Assembly (NCBI GenBank): GCA_965231815.1
Contig: OZ246890.1
Coordinates: 620,001 to 684,000 of the forward strand
DNA from: JAPPFW01 sp965231815
GTDB taxonomy: Bacteria > Actinomycetota > Acidimicrobiia > Spongiisociales > Spongiisociaceae
Reading direction: 5' to 3'
DNA length: 64,000 nt
The position numbers and the translations under genes are program-made. The notes under the pieces were generated by a model. It was not told the DNA's origin and ran no database searches. It saw only the letters and a list, made by a program, of their open reading frames with translations. This document shows, piece by piece, positions 51,516-60,527 of the stretch; the first letter of the stretch is position 1; each line of letters starts with the position of its first letter.

Positions 51516-51765
51516 GTACACGGATAAGGCCCTTACCCAACTGGAGAAACTCGACCCAACCGTCTCTCGAAGAGTCCTTGATTACATGGATGAGCGGGTG
51601 GCGACATTGGTTGACCCGCGCAAGATCGGCCGGCGACTGAGCGGCCCGATGGGTGGACTGTGGCGTTACCGGGTGGGGGACTGCCGGGTTATCTGCGATA
51701 TAAGGGATAATCTTGTGGACGTCTTGGTGCTGCGGGTGGGCAGGCGGGACAAGGTCTACCGCTGA
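51499..51765 (+). CDS. RelE/ParE-family toxin
   Basis: An 88-aa RelE-type toxin, likely an mRNA interferase acting in the ribosome. VWKVRYTDKALTQLEKLDPT, then RVLDYMDERVATLVDPRKI, GPMGGLWRYRVGDCRVICDI and VLVLRVGRRDKVYR cover the whole fold. Conserved basic residues (Arg in WRYRVGDCRV, final RRDKVYR) are present. The TTG start at 51499 has AGGAGA 5 bases upstream. It forms an operon with the RHH antitoxin, which it overlaps. Confidence 0.87.
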   Translation: MVWKVRYTDKALTQLEKLDPTVSRRVLDYMDERVATLVDPRKIGRRLSGPMGGLWRYRVGDCRVICDIRDNLVDVLVLRVGRRDKVYR

Positions 51766-52065
51766 TGAACTACCTCTGAACTACACGCCGACCAGCAACA
51801 CTGCCGGGCAAATGGGATCAGGTACCGGCGAGGATGCGTTTGGGGGTTCGATCATGATTGTGTTCCACCGGTCGTCGGTGGTGCCTTATCTCGGAGTTGC
51901 GCCGCTTCCTCCTCCGTCGGGCCCGCGATCCGGGTGGGACCACTCCGGCCCCTCCAACGCATGGCCATCGGCCCAAAGGACCACGATCCCGATGACCCGG
52001 ATTCTCCAGTGTGGTTGCCTTCCGGTTCGTTCTGTGAGCGGTCGAGGTGTAGTCCTCGACAACGA
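51766..52065. other. Gap with no recognised feature
   Basis: About 300 bp between the toxin gene and the SDR remnant. I see no gene, repeat or regulatory structure in it. Confidence 0.4.
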
Positions 52066-52297
52066 CTACCGGTAGAGAGCATCCGTCATCTCCGCTAGGT
52101 CCCCGTCCATCCGGTGCAGGGTATCGGCCAGCGCCCACGGACCGTTGATCGAAGTAACCCCTCCGTCGATGGGGATCACCGCTCCCGTCACGAAACGGGA
52201 CCTAGGCGAGCACAGCCAGGCGACCAACTCGGCCACCTCGTCTGGAGCGTGCGATCCGTCGGCCGCTAGCGGGCGCGCCATTCCCTCCAGAGACCGG
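52066..52297 (-). pseudogene. Short-chain dehydrogenase C-terminal remnant
   Basis: The minus-strand frame encodes the last third of an SDR enzyme: SHAPDEVAELVAWLCSPRSR, then FVTGAVIPIDGGVTSINGPW, the typical 'evA..v.wL.S..a.fvTG..i.vDGG' ending. The Rossmann motif and catalytic Tyr-Lys are missing. Upstream it runs directly into an inverted IS3 fragment, so insertion has removed the front. Confidence 0.75.
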
Positions 52298-52372
52298 TGC
52301 TCGGCCCGGTCCGGGCGGGATAAAGAACTGCGACCTATAATGCGGCGGGTGTGGAAGAGTGGGGTTCGGCGA
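52298..52372 (+). pseudogene. IS3 orfB fragment truncating the SDR gene
   Basis: The frame RCSARSGRDKELRPIMRRVW matches [20 protein letters not shown] of the IS3 orfB at 20431-20490, and DNA similarity ends at both sides. Only about 25 codons remain. Confidence 0.7.
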
Positions 52373-52426
52373 CCAGGGGGCGACATTCCAAATGGCCCAC
52401 CGACGACCAGGTAGAACCCCTGGAGC

Positions 52427-53530
52427 ATGTCAGCGCACGCAGTCAGGGCGGCGGTATTACGTGACCCGGGCCGGTCGATCCACGTAGAGGAACTGCGCCT
52501 GGCCGATCCGGGACCTGACGAGGTCCGGGTTGGGATCGTGGCAACGGCTATCTGTGGGAGCGACCTCGCCTACATAGACGGCGAATGGAATGCCCCGAGG
52601 CCGGCGGTGTTCGGTCATGAGGCAGCCGGGATCGTCGACTCGATCGGTTCGGGCGTGACGGAAGTGGCCGTCGGCGACCGCGTGGTGGTCACGCTGGTTC
52701 GTGCGTGCGGGTCATGCCGGCGGTGCGGCCGGGGCAATCCGGTTGTCTGCACCGGTGGCGCCCGAAGGCATGACACCCCGTTACGGGACGGCTCCGGCAA
52801 GCCGGTCCACCAAGGACTGCGCGTCGCCGGTTTCGCTACGGCGGTGGTAGTCCATCACTCGCAGGTGGCGCCGATCGGAAACGAATTAGGATTGGATCTT
52901 GCCTCCCTACTCGCCTGCGGTGTACTGACCGGCGTCGGTGCGGTGATGAACACGGCCCATGTAGAACCGGGCTCCCATGTGGTGGTTCTGGGTTGTGGCG
53001 GCGTGGGACTCAACGTCGTCCAAGGCGCCCGCCTTGCCCACGCGGCGACCGTTACCGCGTACGATCCCGACCCACGGAAGGGAGCCGCGGCGATCCGACT
53101 CGGTGCGAGCGGCTCGTTCGCGCAAGGCGAGGATCTCAAGGCAGGCGTTCTGGGTGCGACCGGAGGCGAAATGGCGGACTACGTGTTCGTGGCGACCTCG
53201 TCGGTGGCGGCCGTGGACGTAGCATTCGGTTTCCTAGCCCCGATGGGCGCCGTCGTGCTGGTGGGAATGCCTCCGACCGGGGTAACCGCCCGGCTGGATG
53301 TGGGAACCGTAGCGGCTCTTAACCAGCGGGTTCTCGGATCCAAGATGGGATCCTCTCGACCGGCTGAGGATGTGCCCCGCCTAGTCGCCCTATACAGGGA
53401 AGGCCGGCTGCAACTCGAGAGCCTGGTGAGCGGGCGCTACCCGTTGGAGCGGATCAACGAGGCGCTCGACTCGGCCCGCCGGGGGGAAGCCTTGCGAAAC
53501 CTGGTGATCATGGACGAGAGCTTGGTATGA
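52427..53530 (+). CDS. Zinc-dependent medium-chain alcohol/polyol dehydrogenase
   Basis: A 367-aa MDR-family NAD(P) dehydrogenase. The catalytic zinc region ATAICGSDLAYIDG and FGHEAAGIVDSIGSGVTEVA is present, as is the structural zinc lobe CGSCRRCGRGNPVVC. The Rossmann motif VVLGCGGVGLNVVQGARLA lies near residue 185. It belongs to the sorbitol/threonine-type or glutathione-independent group. It overlaps the next gene by 4 bases (ATGA), so the pair forms an operon: a dehydrogenase followed by an acid-sugar dehydratase, suggesting use of a sugar or polyol. Confidence 0.88.
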   Translation: MSAHAVRAAVLRDPGRSIHVEELRLADPGPDEVRVGIVATAICGSDLAYIDGEWNAPRPAVFGHEAAGIVDSIGSGVTEVAVGDRVVVTLVRACGSCRRCGRGNPVVCTGGARRHDTPLRDGSGKPVHQGLRVAGFATAVVVHHSQVAPIGNELGLDLASLLACGVLTGVGAVMNTAHVEPGSHVVVLGCGGVGLNVVQGARLAHAATVTAYDPDPRKGAAAIRLGASGSFAQGEDLKAGVLGATGGEMADYVFVATSSVAAVDVAFGFLAPMGAVVLVGMPPTGVTARLDVGTVAALNQRVLGSKMGSSRPAEDVPRLVALYREGRLQLESLVSGRYPLERINEALDSARRGEALRNLVIMDESLV

Positions 53531-54750
53531 AGCTCGCAGCCGTCGAGACCTTTGTGGTGGCCAACCCGCCACCATCCCTAGGGGGACGGTATTTTGTCTT
53601 CGTCAAGCTCACCACCGACGATGGAATCGTCGGCTATGGGGAACACTATGGGGCTACCTTCAGCCCGGTCGCCGTAACGGCCTTGATCGAGGAAGTCGCC
53701 TCGGAGTTGCTGCTCGGGAACGCTCCCTTCCTTATCGAGCGGTTCGTTCGCCGTGCTTACGGGCGGGGCTTCACCGCTCGGCCCGACGTGACGATGGCAG
53801 GGGTTGTCAGCGCGCTTGAGATGGCTTGCTGGGACATCATCGGCAAGGCGCTCGACAAGCCGGTCCATGCGTTGCTGGGTGGGCAGGTGCGCGATGCGGT
53901 CCGTTCCTACACCTATCTATATGGTGAATCCGGGGACAGCGCCGATGTCTACCTCGATCCCGACCTGGCCGCCCGGCGGGCCGCCGAATACGTGAGGCAG
54001 GGGTTCACCGCCGTGAAGTTCGACCCGGCCGGGCCCTACTCTTCGATGGGTGGTTACCAGCCGCTATTGGAGAGGATCGACCTGTCCGTCCGCTTCTGTC
54101 GGGCCATACGCGAGACGGTCGGGTCGAAGGCGGACCTGCTGTTCGGTACCCACGGCCAGTTCACCGCCTCCGGGGCGATCCGTCTGGCCAAACGGTTGGA
54201 GCCCTTCGACCCGCTCTGGTTCGAGGAGCCGGTTCCCCCCGATGACGTCGCCGGTATGGCGCACGTCCGGAGCCACACGTCGATTCCCATCGCCGCCGGG
54301 GAACGGCTCGCCACCAAGACGGAGTTCGCCCGGCTGGTATCGGCGTCTGCGGTCGACATCCTCCAGCCCGATCTGGGTCGCTGCGGAGGGATACTGGAGG
54401 GCAAGAAGATTGCTGCGATCGCCGAGGCCCATGGACTTCAGATCGCTCCGCACTGCTACAGCGGTCCGATCGTCGGCGCCGCCAACCTGCAGCTCGCCGC
54501 CTGTACTCCGAACTTTCTGATCCTCGAGGCGATAAGAGACTGGGGCGGGTTCCACGCCGAGTTGTTGAAGGCGCCTCTCGAAGTCGCGGACGGCCACACG
54601 GTGGTCCCTTCGGAACCTGGCCTAGGGGTGGAACTCGACGAGGATGTTGCCCGAGCGAATACCTTCACGGGGGTAGGACTCCACATCGAGATGGTGGACG
54701 AGCCGGTAGACTACCGAGATCCACGGTGGGCCGGACTGCAGGAGCCCTGA
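53527..54750 (+). CDS. Enolase-superfamily (MR/MLE) acid-sugar dehydratase-like
   Basis: A 407-aa mandelate racemase/muconate lactonizing enzyme homologue. The capping domain ends at VSALEMACWDIIGKALDKPV. The barrel has FTAVKFDPAGPY (Lys and Asp of strand 2), DPLWFEEPVPPDDVAGM (Glu), IPIAAGERLATKTEF (Glu), DILQPDLGRCGGI (Asp) and QIAPHCYSGPIVGAA (His). The FEEP and PHCYSGP blocks resemble D-galactonate or gluconate dehydratase-type members. It likely dehydrates an aldonic acid made by the preceding dehydrogenase; this pathway link is inference. Confidence 0.88.
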   Translation: MKLAAVETFVVANPPPSLGGRYFVFVKLTTDDGIVGYGEHYGATFSPVAVTALIEEVASELLLGNAPFLIERFVRRAYGRGFTARPDVTMAGVVSALEMACWDIIGKALDKPVHALLGGQVRDAVRSYTYLYGESGDSADVYLDPDLAARRAAEYVRQGFTAVKFDPAGPYSSMGGYQPLLERIDLSVRFCRAIRETVGSKADLLFGTHGQFTASGAIRLAKRLEPFDPLWFEEPVPPDDVAGMAHVRSHTSIPIAAGERLATKTEFARLVSASAVDILQPDLGRCGGILEGKKIAAIAEAHGLQIAPHCYSGPIVGAANLQLAACTPNFLILEAIRDWGGFHAELLKAPLEVADGHTVVPSEPGLGVELDEDVARANTFTGVGLHIEMVDEPVDYRDPRWAGLQEP

Positions 54751-54900
54751 TCTGTCGCTATCCCACCTCAACGCGGCGGGCCAACCGGGTTTGCGTCCCA
54801 TGAAGACGGAATCCGGATAGGGGCACTCCGGGCGACGGAAGAATCCGGGGAGTGTCCGGGGCGGGATCGGTAAAGCGGCCGGGGTTGTGCGGCTTGGCGC

Positions 54901-56451
54901 CTACTGATCTCGGTACATCAACTGTATTGCCGCGGTCAGGTATAGGCGGGCTTTGTCGGTGAGGCGCTTCCATCCGTAGGTGTCGAGAACGAACCGCATG
55001 AGCTGGTCATGGGAGGCGCCGGGATACTTCCGGAGCCGTTGCGCCATCAGGGCGCCTACCTCGTTGAGCGGTACTTCGTAAAGGTCACGGTTCCCGATTT
55101 CTCGGACCGAGACCGGGGAGGAGCCAGGCGTGCGGAGTATCCGCTGGTTGTCGTCGTCCGGCCCGGTGCTTAGCTGGTCAATCTCCACCTGCTTCTGGTC
55201 CAGTAGGCGGTTCAGCGTTATCGCCAGCTTGTTCCGGGCAAGTTTGGTTACCCGGGTCGAGCCCGATCCCCGGACGTAGAGCCGGAACGCACGCTCGGCG
55301 GTGATCGGCCCTTCGGTTTCGATGATCCGTCTCATTGCGGGTACCGCCCCGAAGGGATGGGTGGCGCTAGGGTGCGCGAGGCCGGTCTCGTCCCACTCGA
55401 CATAGGCGGCGATGGTCATGGAATCAGCGCCGGTTCGTCGATCACCTGACGGAGCAGCGATCCTCACCGCGGATGGTCCCGTTTCCGCCGACCTTCCTGC
55501 CGTTACAGGGTTGGCCGGTGTCTCCCCCTTGAGTACTCGGACGATATCGCTTACAACCCCCTCTTGAGCGCGGGCCTGCGCCTCGGTCGTCCACCTGCCG
55601 ATGCGGGGGGTAAGCACTACCCTGTCGAGTCCGACCAGCGGGCTACCGGTCGGCAGAGGGTCCTCCTCGAACGCATCGATACCGGCCCCGGCGATCACCC
55701 CATCCCTCAGCGCGGCTCCCAGGGCATGCTGGTCGACGACCGGCCCCGAAGCGGTGTTCACCAAGTAGGCCGTGGAGCGCATGGCCGCCAACTGGTCACC
55801 GCCGATCAGGTGCCGTGTCTCGTCGTTCAGGGGAACGTGCAGGGAGACGAAGTCGCTATCGGCGAGCAATCCGTCAAGGGAACGGGGTAGCGCCCCGGAC
55901 TCCTCCATGGCGCTAGCGGGAAGGTAGGGGTCGTGCGCGTGCACGGACATCCCGAAGGCGAGGGCCCGTTGAGCGAGACGCCGCCCGGTCTCCCCGAAGC
56001 CGATAATGCCCAGGTTCTTGCTGTCCAGATCGCAGCCCATGAAGATCGAAGGTGGCCGGCGGTCTCCGCCGATGAGGGCGTTGTGGGCTGCAACGACGTT
56101 GCGGGCCAGGCATAGGATCAGGGCCATGGCGTGGTCGGCGACCGCGCCAGCCTGCGTTGCCCCCGCGTTGACAACCGTTACGCCCCGCTCCGCGGCCGCA
56201 GGCAGGTCCACCTGATCCAATGCGACGCCGATCCGGCCGATGGCCTTGAGCCGTCGGCAGCGTTCCAGAACCGTCCGTGTGATCCGGACAGGGGACAGTT
56301 GGTAGATGATGGCGTCGGCGTCCCGGACCGCCGGGATCAGATCCTCTTGTGATGCCAGAGCGACCATTCTTACGGTTCCGACCTTTTCCAGGGTCCGGAG
56401 GGAGACCGGGGTCAGATCCACATGATCGAGAATAACGATGTTTCGGTTCAT
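54901..56451 (-). CDS. D-2-hydroxyacid dehydrogenase-like protein lacking catalytic residues, with extra C-terminal domain
   Basis: 516 aa from ATG 56451. Residues about 1-320 follow the D-isomer 2-hydroxyacid dehydrogenase fold, with the NAD motif NLGIIGFGETGRRLAQRALA. The catalytic Arg in the 'NTARGxxVD' segment is Ser here (VNTASGPVVDQHAL). The catalytic His in 'LTPHIG' is Arg (VVLTPRIGRWTTEA). The Glu in IDAFEEDPLP remains. About 180 C-terminal residues form an added region (PAMRRIIETEGPITAERAFR; GSTRVTKLARNKLAITLNRL; KYPGASHDQLMRFVLDTYGW) that resembles DUF3320-type or winged-helix regions. The protein may be a nucleotide-sensing regulator rather than an enzyme. It lies 112 bp downstream of the AlbA_2 gene in the same direction. 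Confidence 0.75.
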   Translation of the reverse strand: MNRNIVILDHVDLTPVSLRTLEKVGTVRMVALASQEDLIPAVRDADAIIYQLSPVRITRTVLERCRRLKAIGRIGVALDQVDLPAAAERGVTVVNAGATQAGAVADHAMALILCLARNVVAAHNALIGGDRRPPSIFMGCDLDSKNLGIIGFGETGRRLAQRALAFGMSVHAHDPYLPASAMEESGALPRSLDGLLADSDFVSLHVPLNDETRHLIGGDQLAAMRSTAYLVNTASGPVVDQHALGAALRDGVIAGAGIDAFEEDPLPTGSPLVGLDRVVLTPRIGRWTTEAQARAQEGVVSDIVRVLKGETPANPVTAGRSAETGPSAVRIAAPSGDRRTGADSMTIAAYVEWDETGLAHPSATHPFGAVPAMRRIIETEGPITAERAFRLYVRGSGSTRVTKLARNKLAITLNRLLDQKQVEIDQLSTGPDDDNQRILRTPGSSPVSVREIGNRDLYEVPLNEVGALMAQRLRKYPGASHDQLMRFVLDTYGWKRLTDKARLYLTAAIQLMYRDQ

Positions 56452-56563
56452 AGCCGGAGTGATTCTACCGATACGGCGATCAACTTGAGCCGGTAGATCG
56501 TAATCCCGATCGCCGGCGGGCCCGTATCCGCGCAATCGCATGCGGTTAAGTAAGTGACGACGG

Positions 56564-58315
56564 TCAGCGCTCGGGGGGAACGTCGGGCAGGACATAGTGA
56601 AAACCCCGGCCCCGTCCGCTTTCCCAGCTCGGTTGCATATGACCCGCTTCGGCCAGCGCCTTGAGGTGGGCGGTGGCGGTCACTGAAGATACACCCGCCA
56701 ATGCAAGGTATTCGGTTGATGAAATGCGTCCTCGTTCGCTTAGCCACGCAAGTGCGGGAGTCGAGGGATCGCGGGGCGGAGGCACCCGCAACGCATCGCG
56801 AGTTGCCCGGCTCAACCGCCAAGCCGGCGGCGTACCGTCGGGCGTGGGTATGGCTACGAGCAGATTCGTGAGGTCGGCCAGTTTGTAGTCGGCCACGCGG
56901 CGGATAGCGTTTTCTGCATCGTGAGGCGTCCGCTGCAGCAGGGCGGAGCAGGAGGCGGCGGTTAGGAATGGTGTACCAGGATGCGATGCCCGCCAGACCA
57001 AGAGGGCGGCGTCGACATCATCAGAGGCGCCTCGTGGCTGTAGCTCGCCGAATAGCCGGTACCGATCCTCGTCAGGTCGACCCCCGGATAAGATCACCTG
57101 AACGGATGGATCCTCGGTGAGTTCTATGAGTGGAGGATTGCACCCGATCCTGATCAGGTCTGCGACCATCCGATCGACCCCCACTCCTTCCTGTTCGATC
57201 AGCCCAAGTTGCCGCACGGCGTTCGTCAGGGTGCGGTACCTGGGTACCGACGGGTGAGTGATGATGTTGTCAGCGGTAATGCCTCTGACGAAGCCACCCG
57301 GCGAGGTCACACGTAACTGGTAGCCGATATGTTCCACCACGGTTGGGCCCGGGTGAGTCCAGTCACGGTGACAAACACCGTTGAGAATGGCTTCGCGTAG
57401 CGACCTTTGCGGGATTACCCGCACGCGGTGGACGCCGAAGCCGGTGACAATTTCGGCTACCGGATTATTGGCCCTAGCTGCTGATTCGACGAGGTCGATC
57501 TCTTCGAGGAGGGAACGTCCGGTGTCGTGGATGCGGACGCTTGAGGGGCCACCCGGAACATGACGGTACGTGTAGTCGAGTGACGGACGCTGTCGGGTGG
57601 CGAGCAGTATTCGCCCTGCTTCGTTGAGGTAGTCGGAGTCTTCGAATACCAACCCAAGGCGAACCAGCAAGTCGCGGAGGGGAAGAGAGGCTTTCCCTGA
57701 GTCTACTCTGGCCGACAGATCTCTCAAGACTGCTTGCGTTCTCGGGGACATATCGTCGAGCGGGATCGACGAGCGCTGATAGGACGGATCGGCCGCCATG
57801 CCCGAGAAAATGCCTTGGAGTAGTTTCGTGTTGGTAACCGGTACGCAGTGCTTACCTTGGCGGTGGGTGTACCTACCTTTGAAAGGCACCGGCTCCACGG
57901 CCTGGGGGACGATGACGACGAGGAGTTGTCGCCCTCTGAGTTCGGCTATACGAAGATTGACCGCGAGCCGTCCCTCCGTCAACTGGAAGATACGCGTGCG
58001 GAGCCAGTCAGGATCGGTGTCGGCGCCGATGATGTCACCGGTTCGGTCGTCCACGCCGACTATGAGAGCGCCCCCGCCCTCGGTGTTAGCCATACAAGCG
58101 GCCTCTTCGGCGAGTTGACGAGCTACTCGTTCGTTATGTGGTGAACCCGGCATTATGTCACCATTGTGCCGTCGTCCTGCTTCCTCCTTTAGGTCAATGG
58201 CCGTCGACTCAAGTTCTTCCGGCGTATAGCTGCCATCAGCCAGGCTGGTAAGGACGCGCTTCACCTCCTCCTCGGGTGTGGGTGGATCCAAAAACCTAAA
58301 TCCGCTAGCACTCAT
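56564..58315 (-). CDS. AlbA_2/Schlafen-type ATP-binding regulator
   Basis: A 583-aa protein with an AlbA_2 (Schlafen-like) domain (RVARQLAEEAACMANTEGGG then ALIVGVDDRTGDIIGADTD). It continues with PFKGRYTHRQGKHCVPVT and an HATPase_c_4-like block (IPQRSLREAILNGVCHRDWT; GYQLRVTSPGGFVRGITADN). The C terminus has a winged helix (LSERGRISSTEYLALAGVSS then VTATAHLKALAEAGHMQPSW). This is the layout of stand-alone 'ATP-binding protein/transcriptional regulator' proteins; some Schlafen-like members act in anti-phage defence. It is divergent to the OLD-like ATPase (229-bp gap). The ATG start has an AT-rich promoter region upstream. Confidence 0.82.
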   Translation of the reverse strand: MSASGFRFLDPPTPEEEVKRVLTSLADGSYTPEELESTAIDLKEEAGRRHNGDIMPGSPHNERVARQLAEEAACMANTEGGGALIVGVDDRTGDIIGADTDPDWLRTRIFQLTEGRLAVNLRIAELRGRQLLVVIVPQAVEPVPFKGRYTHRQGKHCVPVTNTKLLQGIFSGMAADPSYQRSSIPLDDMSPRTQAVLRDLSARVDSGKASLPLRDLLVRLGLVFEDSDYLNEAGRILLATRQRPSLDYTYRHVPGGPSSVRIHDTGRSLLEEIDLVESAARANNPVAEIVTGFGVHRVRVIPQRSLREAILNGVCHRDWTHPGPTVVEHIGYQLRVTSPGGFVRGITADNIITHPSVPRYRTLTNAVRQLGLIEQEGVGVDRMVADLIRIGCNPPLIELTEDPSVQVILSGGRPDEDRYRLFGELQPRGASDDVDAALLVWRASHPGTPFLTAASCSALLQRTPHDAENAIRRVADYKLADLTNLLVAIPTPDGTPPAWRLSRATRDALRVPPPRDPSTPALAWLSERGRISSTEYLALAGVSSVTATAHLKALAEAGHMQPSWESGRGRGFHYVLPDVPPER

Positions 58316-58544
58316 GACCGAAACTTAACTTTTTCTAAGCCAAAAACCAAAGAGCGGACACCAGGGATGAGGAACCTTATGTTTTTTGGGCTCGGGACCA
58401 TAGCCGGGCCGGGAATGAGGCCTTTTAGGAGTGTCCGTATAAAGGTGGGCTCCCTTTTACATGGAGCATCTATCACGTATTCTGCCCGACTGCGAACCCT
58501 GCACCGGTTCGGGCGCATCCTAGGTAGCGTATGTCCACACAGAC

Positions 58545-60296
58545 ATGTTGACCAGACTCACCATCCGCAATTTCAAAGGCATCGCCGAGGCCGAGATCGA
58601 GTTGGGAAACCCGGTTGTGTTCGTGGGGCCCAACGACTCCGGGAAGACGACCGCGCTTCAGGCCGTCACGCTGTGGGATCTGGGGTTGAAGCGATGGAAA
58701 GAGAAGCGGGGTGACCAATCGCCCTCGAAGCGGCCCGGGGTTGCTGTGAGCCGCAGGGACTTGGTGGGAGTGCCGGTTCCGTCGGCCCGCCAACTATGGC
58801 ATGGGTTGCGGGTCCGTGAGACATATCGTGATGAGGCCGGTCAACGAACCGAGAACATCCGTATCGATGTCATAGTTGATGGGGTGACAAGGGTCAGAGC
58901 CGAGGAGGCCGTCGAATTCGAGGAGTGGTCGTGCGGGCTTGAGTTTGACTACTTCAACGAGGAAGGATTCTATTGCAGGCCGCTCAGGACGGATCGGTCG
59001 GGTGACGAGCGCATGCCGGTCCTGTCCGAGGCGCTACGGCCCGAGGTGGTAATGCTCGGTCCCATGTCGGGGCTCGCCACACATGAGACGAGGCTGGAAC
59101 CCGGGGCGATCAACGTTCGGCTGGGGGAAGGTCGCACGGCCGAGGTTCTGCGCAATCTGTGCTTCCGAGTTACCGAACTCCCCGATGGTGACCGGCTATG
59201 GGATGACCTCTCCGTACGGCTCGAACGACTCTTCGGCGCAAGGCTAGATCGCCCACGGCTCATTCCCGAACGAGGTGAGATCGAGCTTTCCTACGTCAAC
59301 CGATCCGGTTCCCGGCTGGATTTGACGGCGGCGGGGAGAGGCATGCAACAAACCTTGTTGTTGCTGTCCTTCATCAGCTTGCACCCGGACAGTGTGATAC
59401 TCCTTGACGAACCTGATGCCCATCTTGAGATACTGAGGCAACGCCAGACCTACGAGTTGTTGAGCGAGGCCGCATCTGCCAACGGGACCCAGGTGATCTG
59501 CGCTACCCACTCCGAAGTGATGCTCAACGAGGCGGCCGGCCGGGGCGCCGTTGTGGCTTTCGTGGGCTCGCCTCACCGCATCGACCACAAGTCAGAGGTT
59601 CTCAAGTCCCTCCGGGATATCGGGTTTGAAGACTACTATCTGGCCAAGGCAGCCGGTTTTGTCTTGTATGTCGAGGGCGCCACCGACTTATCCCTCCTGC
59701 GGGCCTTCGCTCAGGTGCTAGGACACGAGGCGTCAGATGTTCTCGAACGGCCCTTTGTCCACTATGTGGGTAACAAGCCCCATGATGCCCGAAGCCACTT
59801 CCACGGCCTCCGAGAGGCAAAGCATGATCTCGTGGGCTTTGCCCTGTTCGATCGATTGTCTGCACATCTGGATAGTCATGACGCGCTCCGGGAACACATG
59901 TGGCGCCGCCGTGAGTTCGAGAACTATCTGTTTCCTTCGAGAACCCTGCTGCGGTATGCCCGTCAGGAGGGAAGACTATCGGCGGCCGGGCCGCTGTTCG
60001 AGGAGTCGGAAGCCGATAGATGGTGTGCCGCTATGGAATATGTTCTCTCGGAACATGTACCTCCGGTCGCCCTCCGTGATCCCGAGGATGATTACTGGCG
60101 TCACACCAAGGTGAGCGATGACATGCTAGCCAGGGTGTTCGATGCGTTCTTTTCCGGCCTGGGTGTGCCCAACCGGATGCCCGAGGCCGCCTACTACAAC
60201 CTGGTCCATTTCTTGGACCCGACTGAAGTTCACCCCGAGGTCGTGTCGATACTCGACTCTCTGGTTCGCCAGGTGAGCAGGGCGCAGCCGGGCTAA
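58545..60296 (+). CDS. OLD-like AAA ATPase with possible TOPRIM domain
   Basis: A 583-aa protein. The N-terminal ABC ATPase has LTIRNFKGIAEAEIELG, Walker A GPNDSGKTTALQAV (about residues 28-41), Walker B and D-loop SVILLDEPDAHLEI, and the H-loop QVICATHSEVMLNEA. The C-terminal half has a TOPRIM-like Glu motif GFVLYVEGATDLSLLRAFAQ and an acidic FALFDRLSAHLDSHDALREH region. OLD-family proteins have DNA or RNA nuclease activity, often in phage defence. The second TOPRIM acidic motif is not certain, so nuclease activity is unproven. It is divergent to the AlbA_2 gene; a joint defence module is possible. Confidence 0.75.
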   Translation: MLTRLTIRNFKGIAEAEIELGNPVVFVGPNDSGKTTALQAVTLWDLGLKRWKEKRGDQSPSKRPGVAVSRRDLVGVPVPSARQLWHGLRVRETYRDEAGQRTENIRIDVIVDGVTRVRAEEAVEFEEWSCGLEFDYFNEEGFYCRPLRTDRSGDERMPVLSEALRPEVVMLGPMSGLATHETRLEPGAINVRLGEGRTAEVLRNLCFRVTELPDGDRLWDDLSVRLERLFGARLDRPRLIPERGEIELSYVNRSGSRLDLTAAGRGMQQTLLLLSFISLHPDSVILLDEPDAHLEILRQRQTYELLSEAASANGTQVICATHSEVMLNEAAGRGAVVAFVGSPHRIDHKSEVLKSLRDIGFEDYYLAKAAGFVLYVEGATDLSLLRAFAQVLGHEASDVLERPFVHYVGNKPHDARSHFHGLREAKHDLVGFALFDRLSAHLDSHDALREHMWRRREFENYLFPSRTLLRYARQEGRLSAAGPLFEESEADRWCAAMEYVLSEHVPPVALRDPEDDYWRHTKVSDDMLARVFDAFFSGLGVPNRMPEAAYYNLVHFLDPTEVHPEVVSILDSLVRQVSRAQPG

Positions 60297-60527
60297 CACC
60301 TGGTTGAGGTGCCGAGTTGCAACTCCCGGTTTTGCCGTTATCCGGACTACCCTTCCGGAGGCACGTTGTCGAGGGGGCTGGGAGACATCAGCTCGGCTCG
60401 AAGTTCTAAGATATCCAGGGGAGAGGGTCGGGGGGATGCAATCTGGTAGCGTGCCGATACATGTCTCAAGCCGGGCAGGGGCTACGATCGGTTCCCGAGA
60501 AAGGAACGTAATGAGGTCGGTGCAAAC

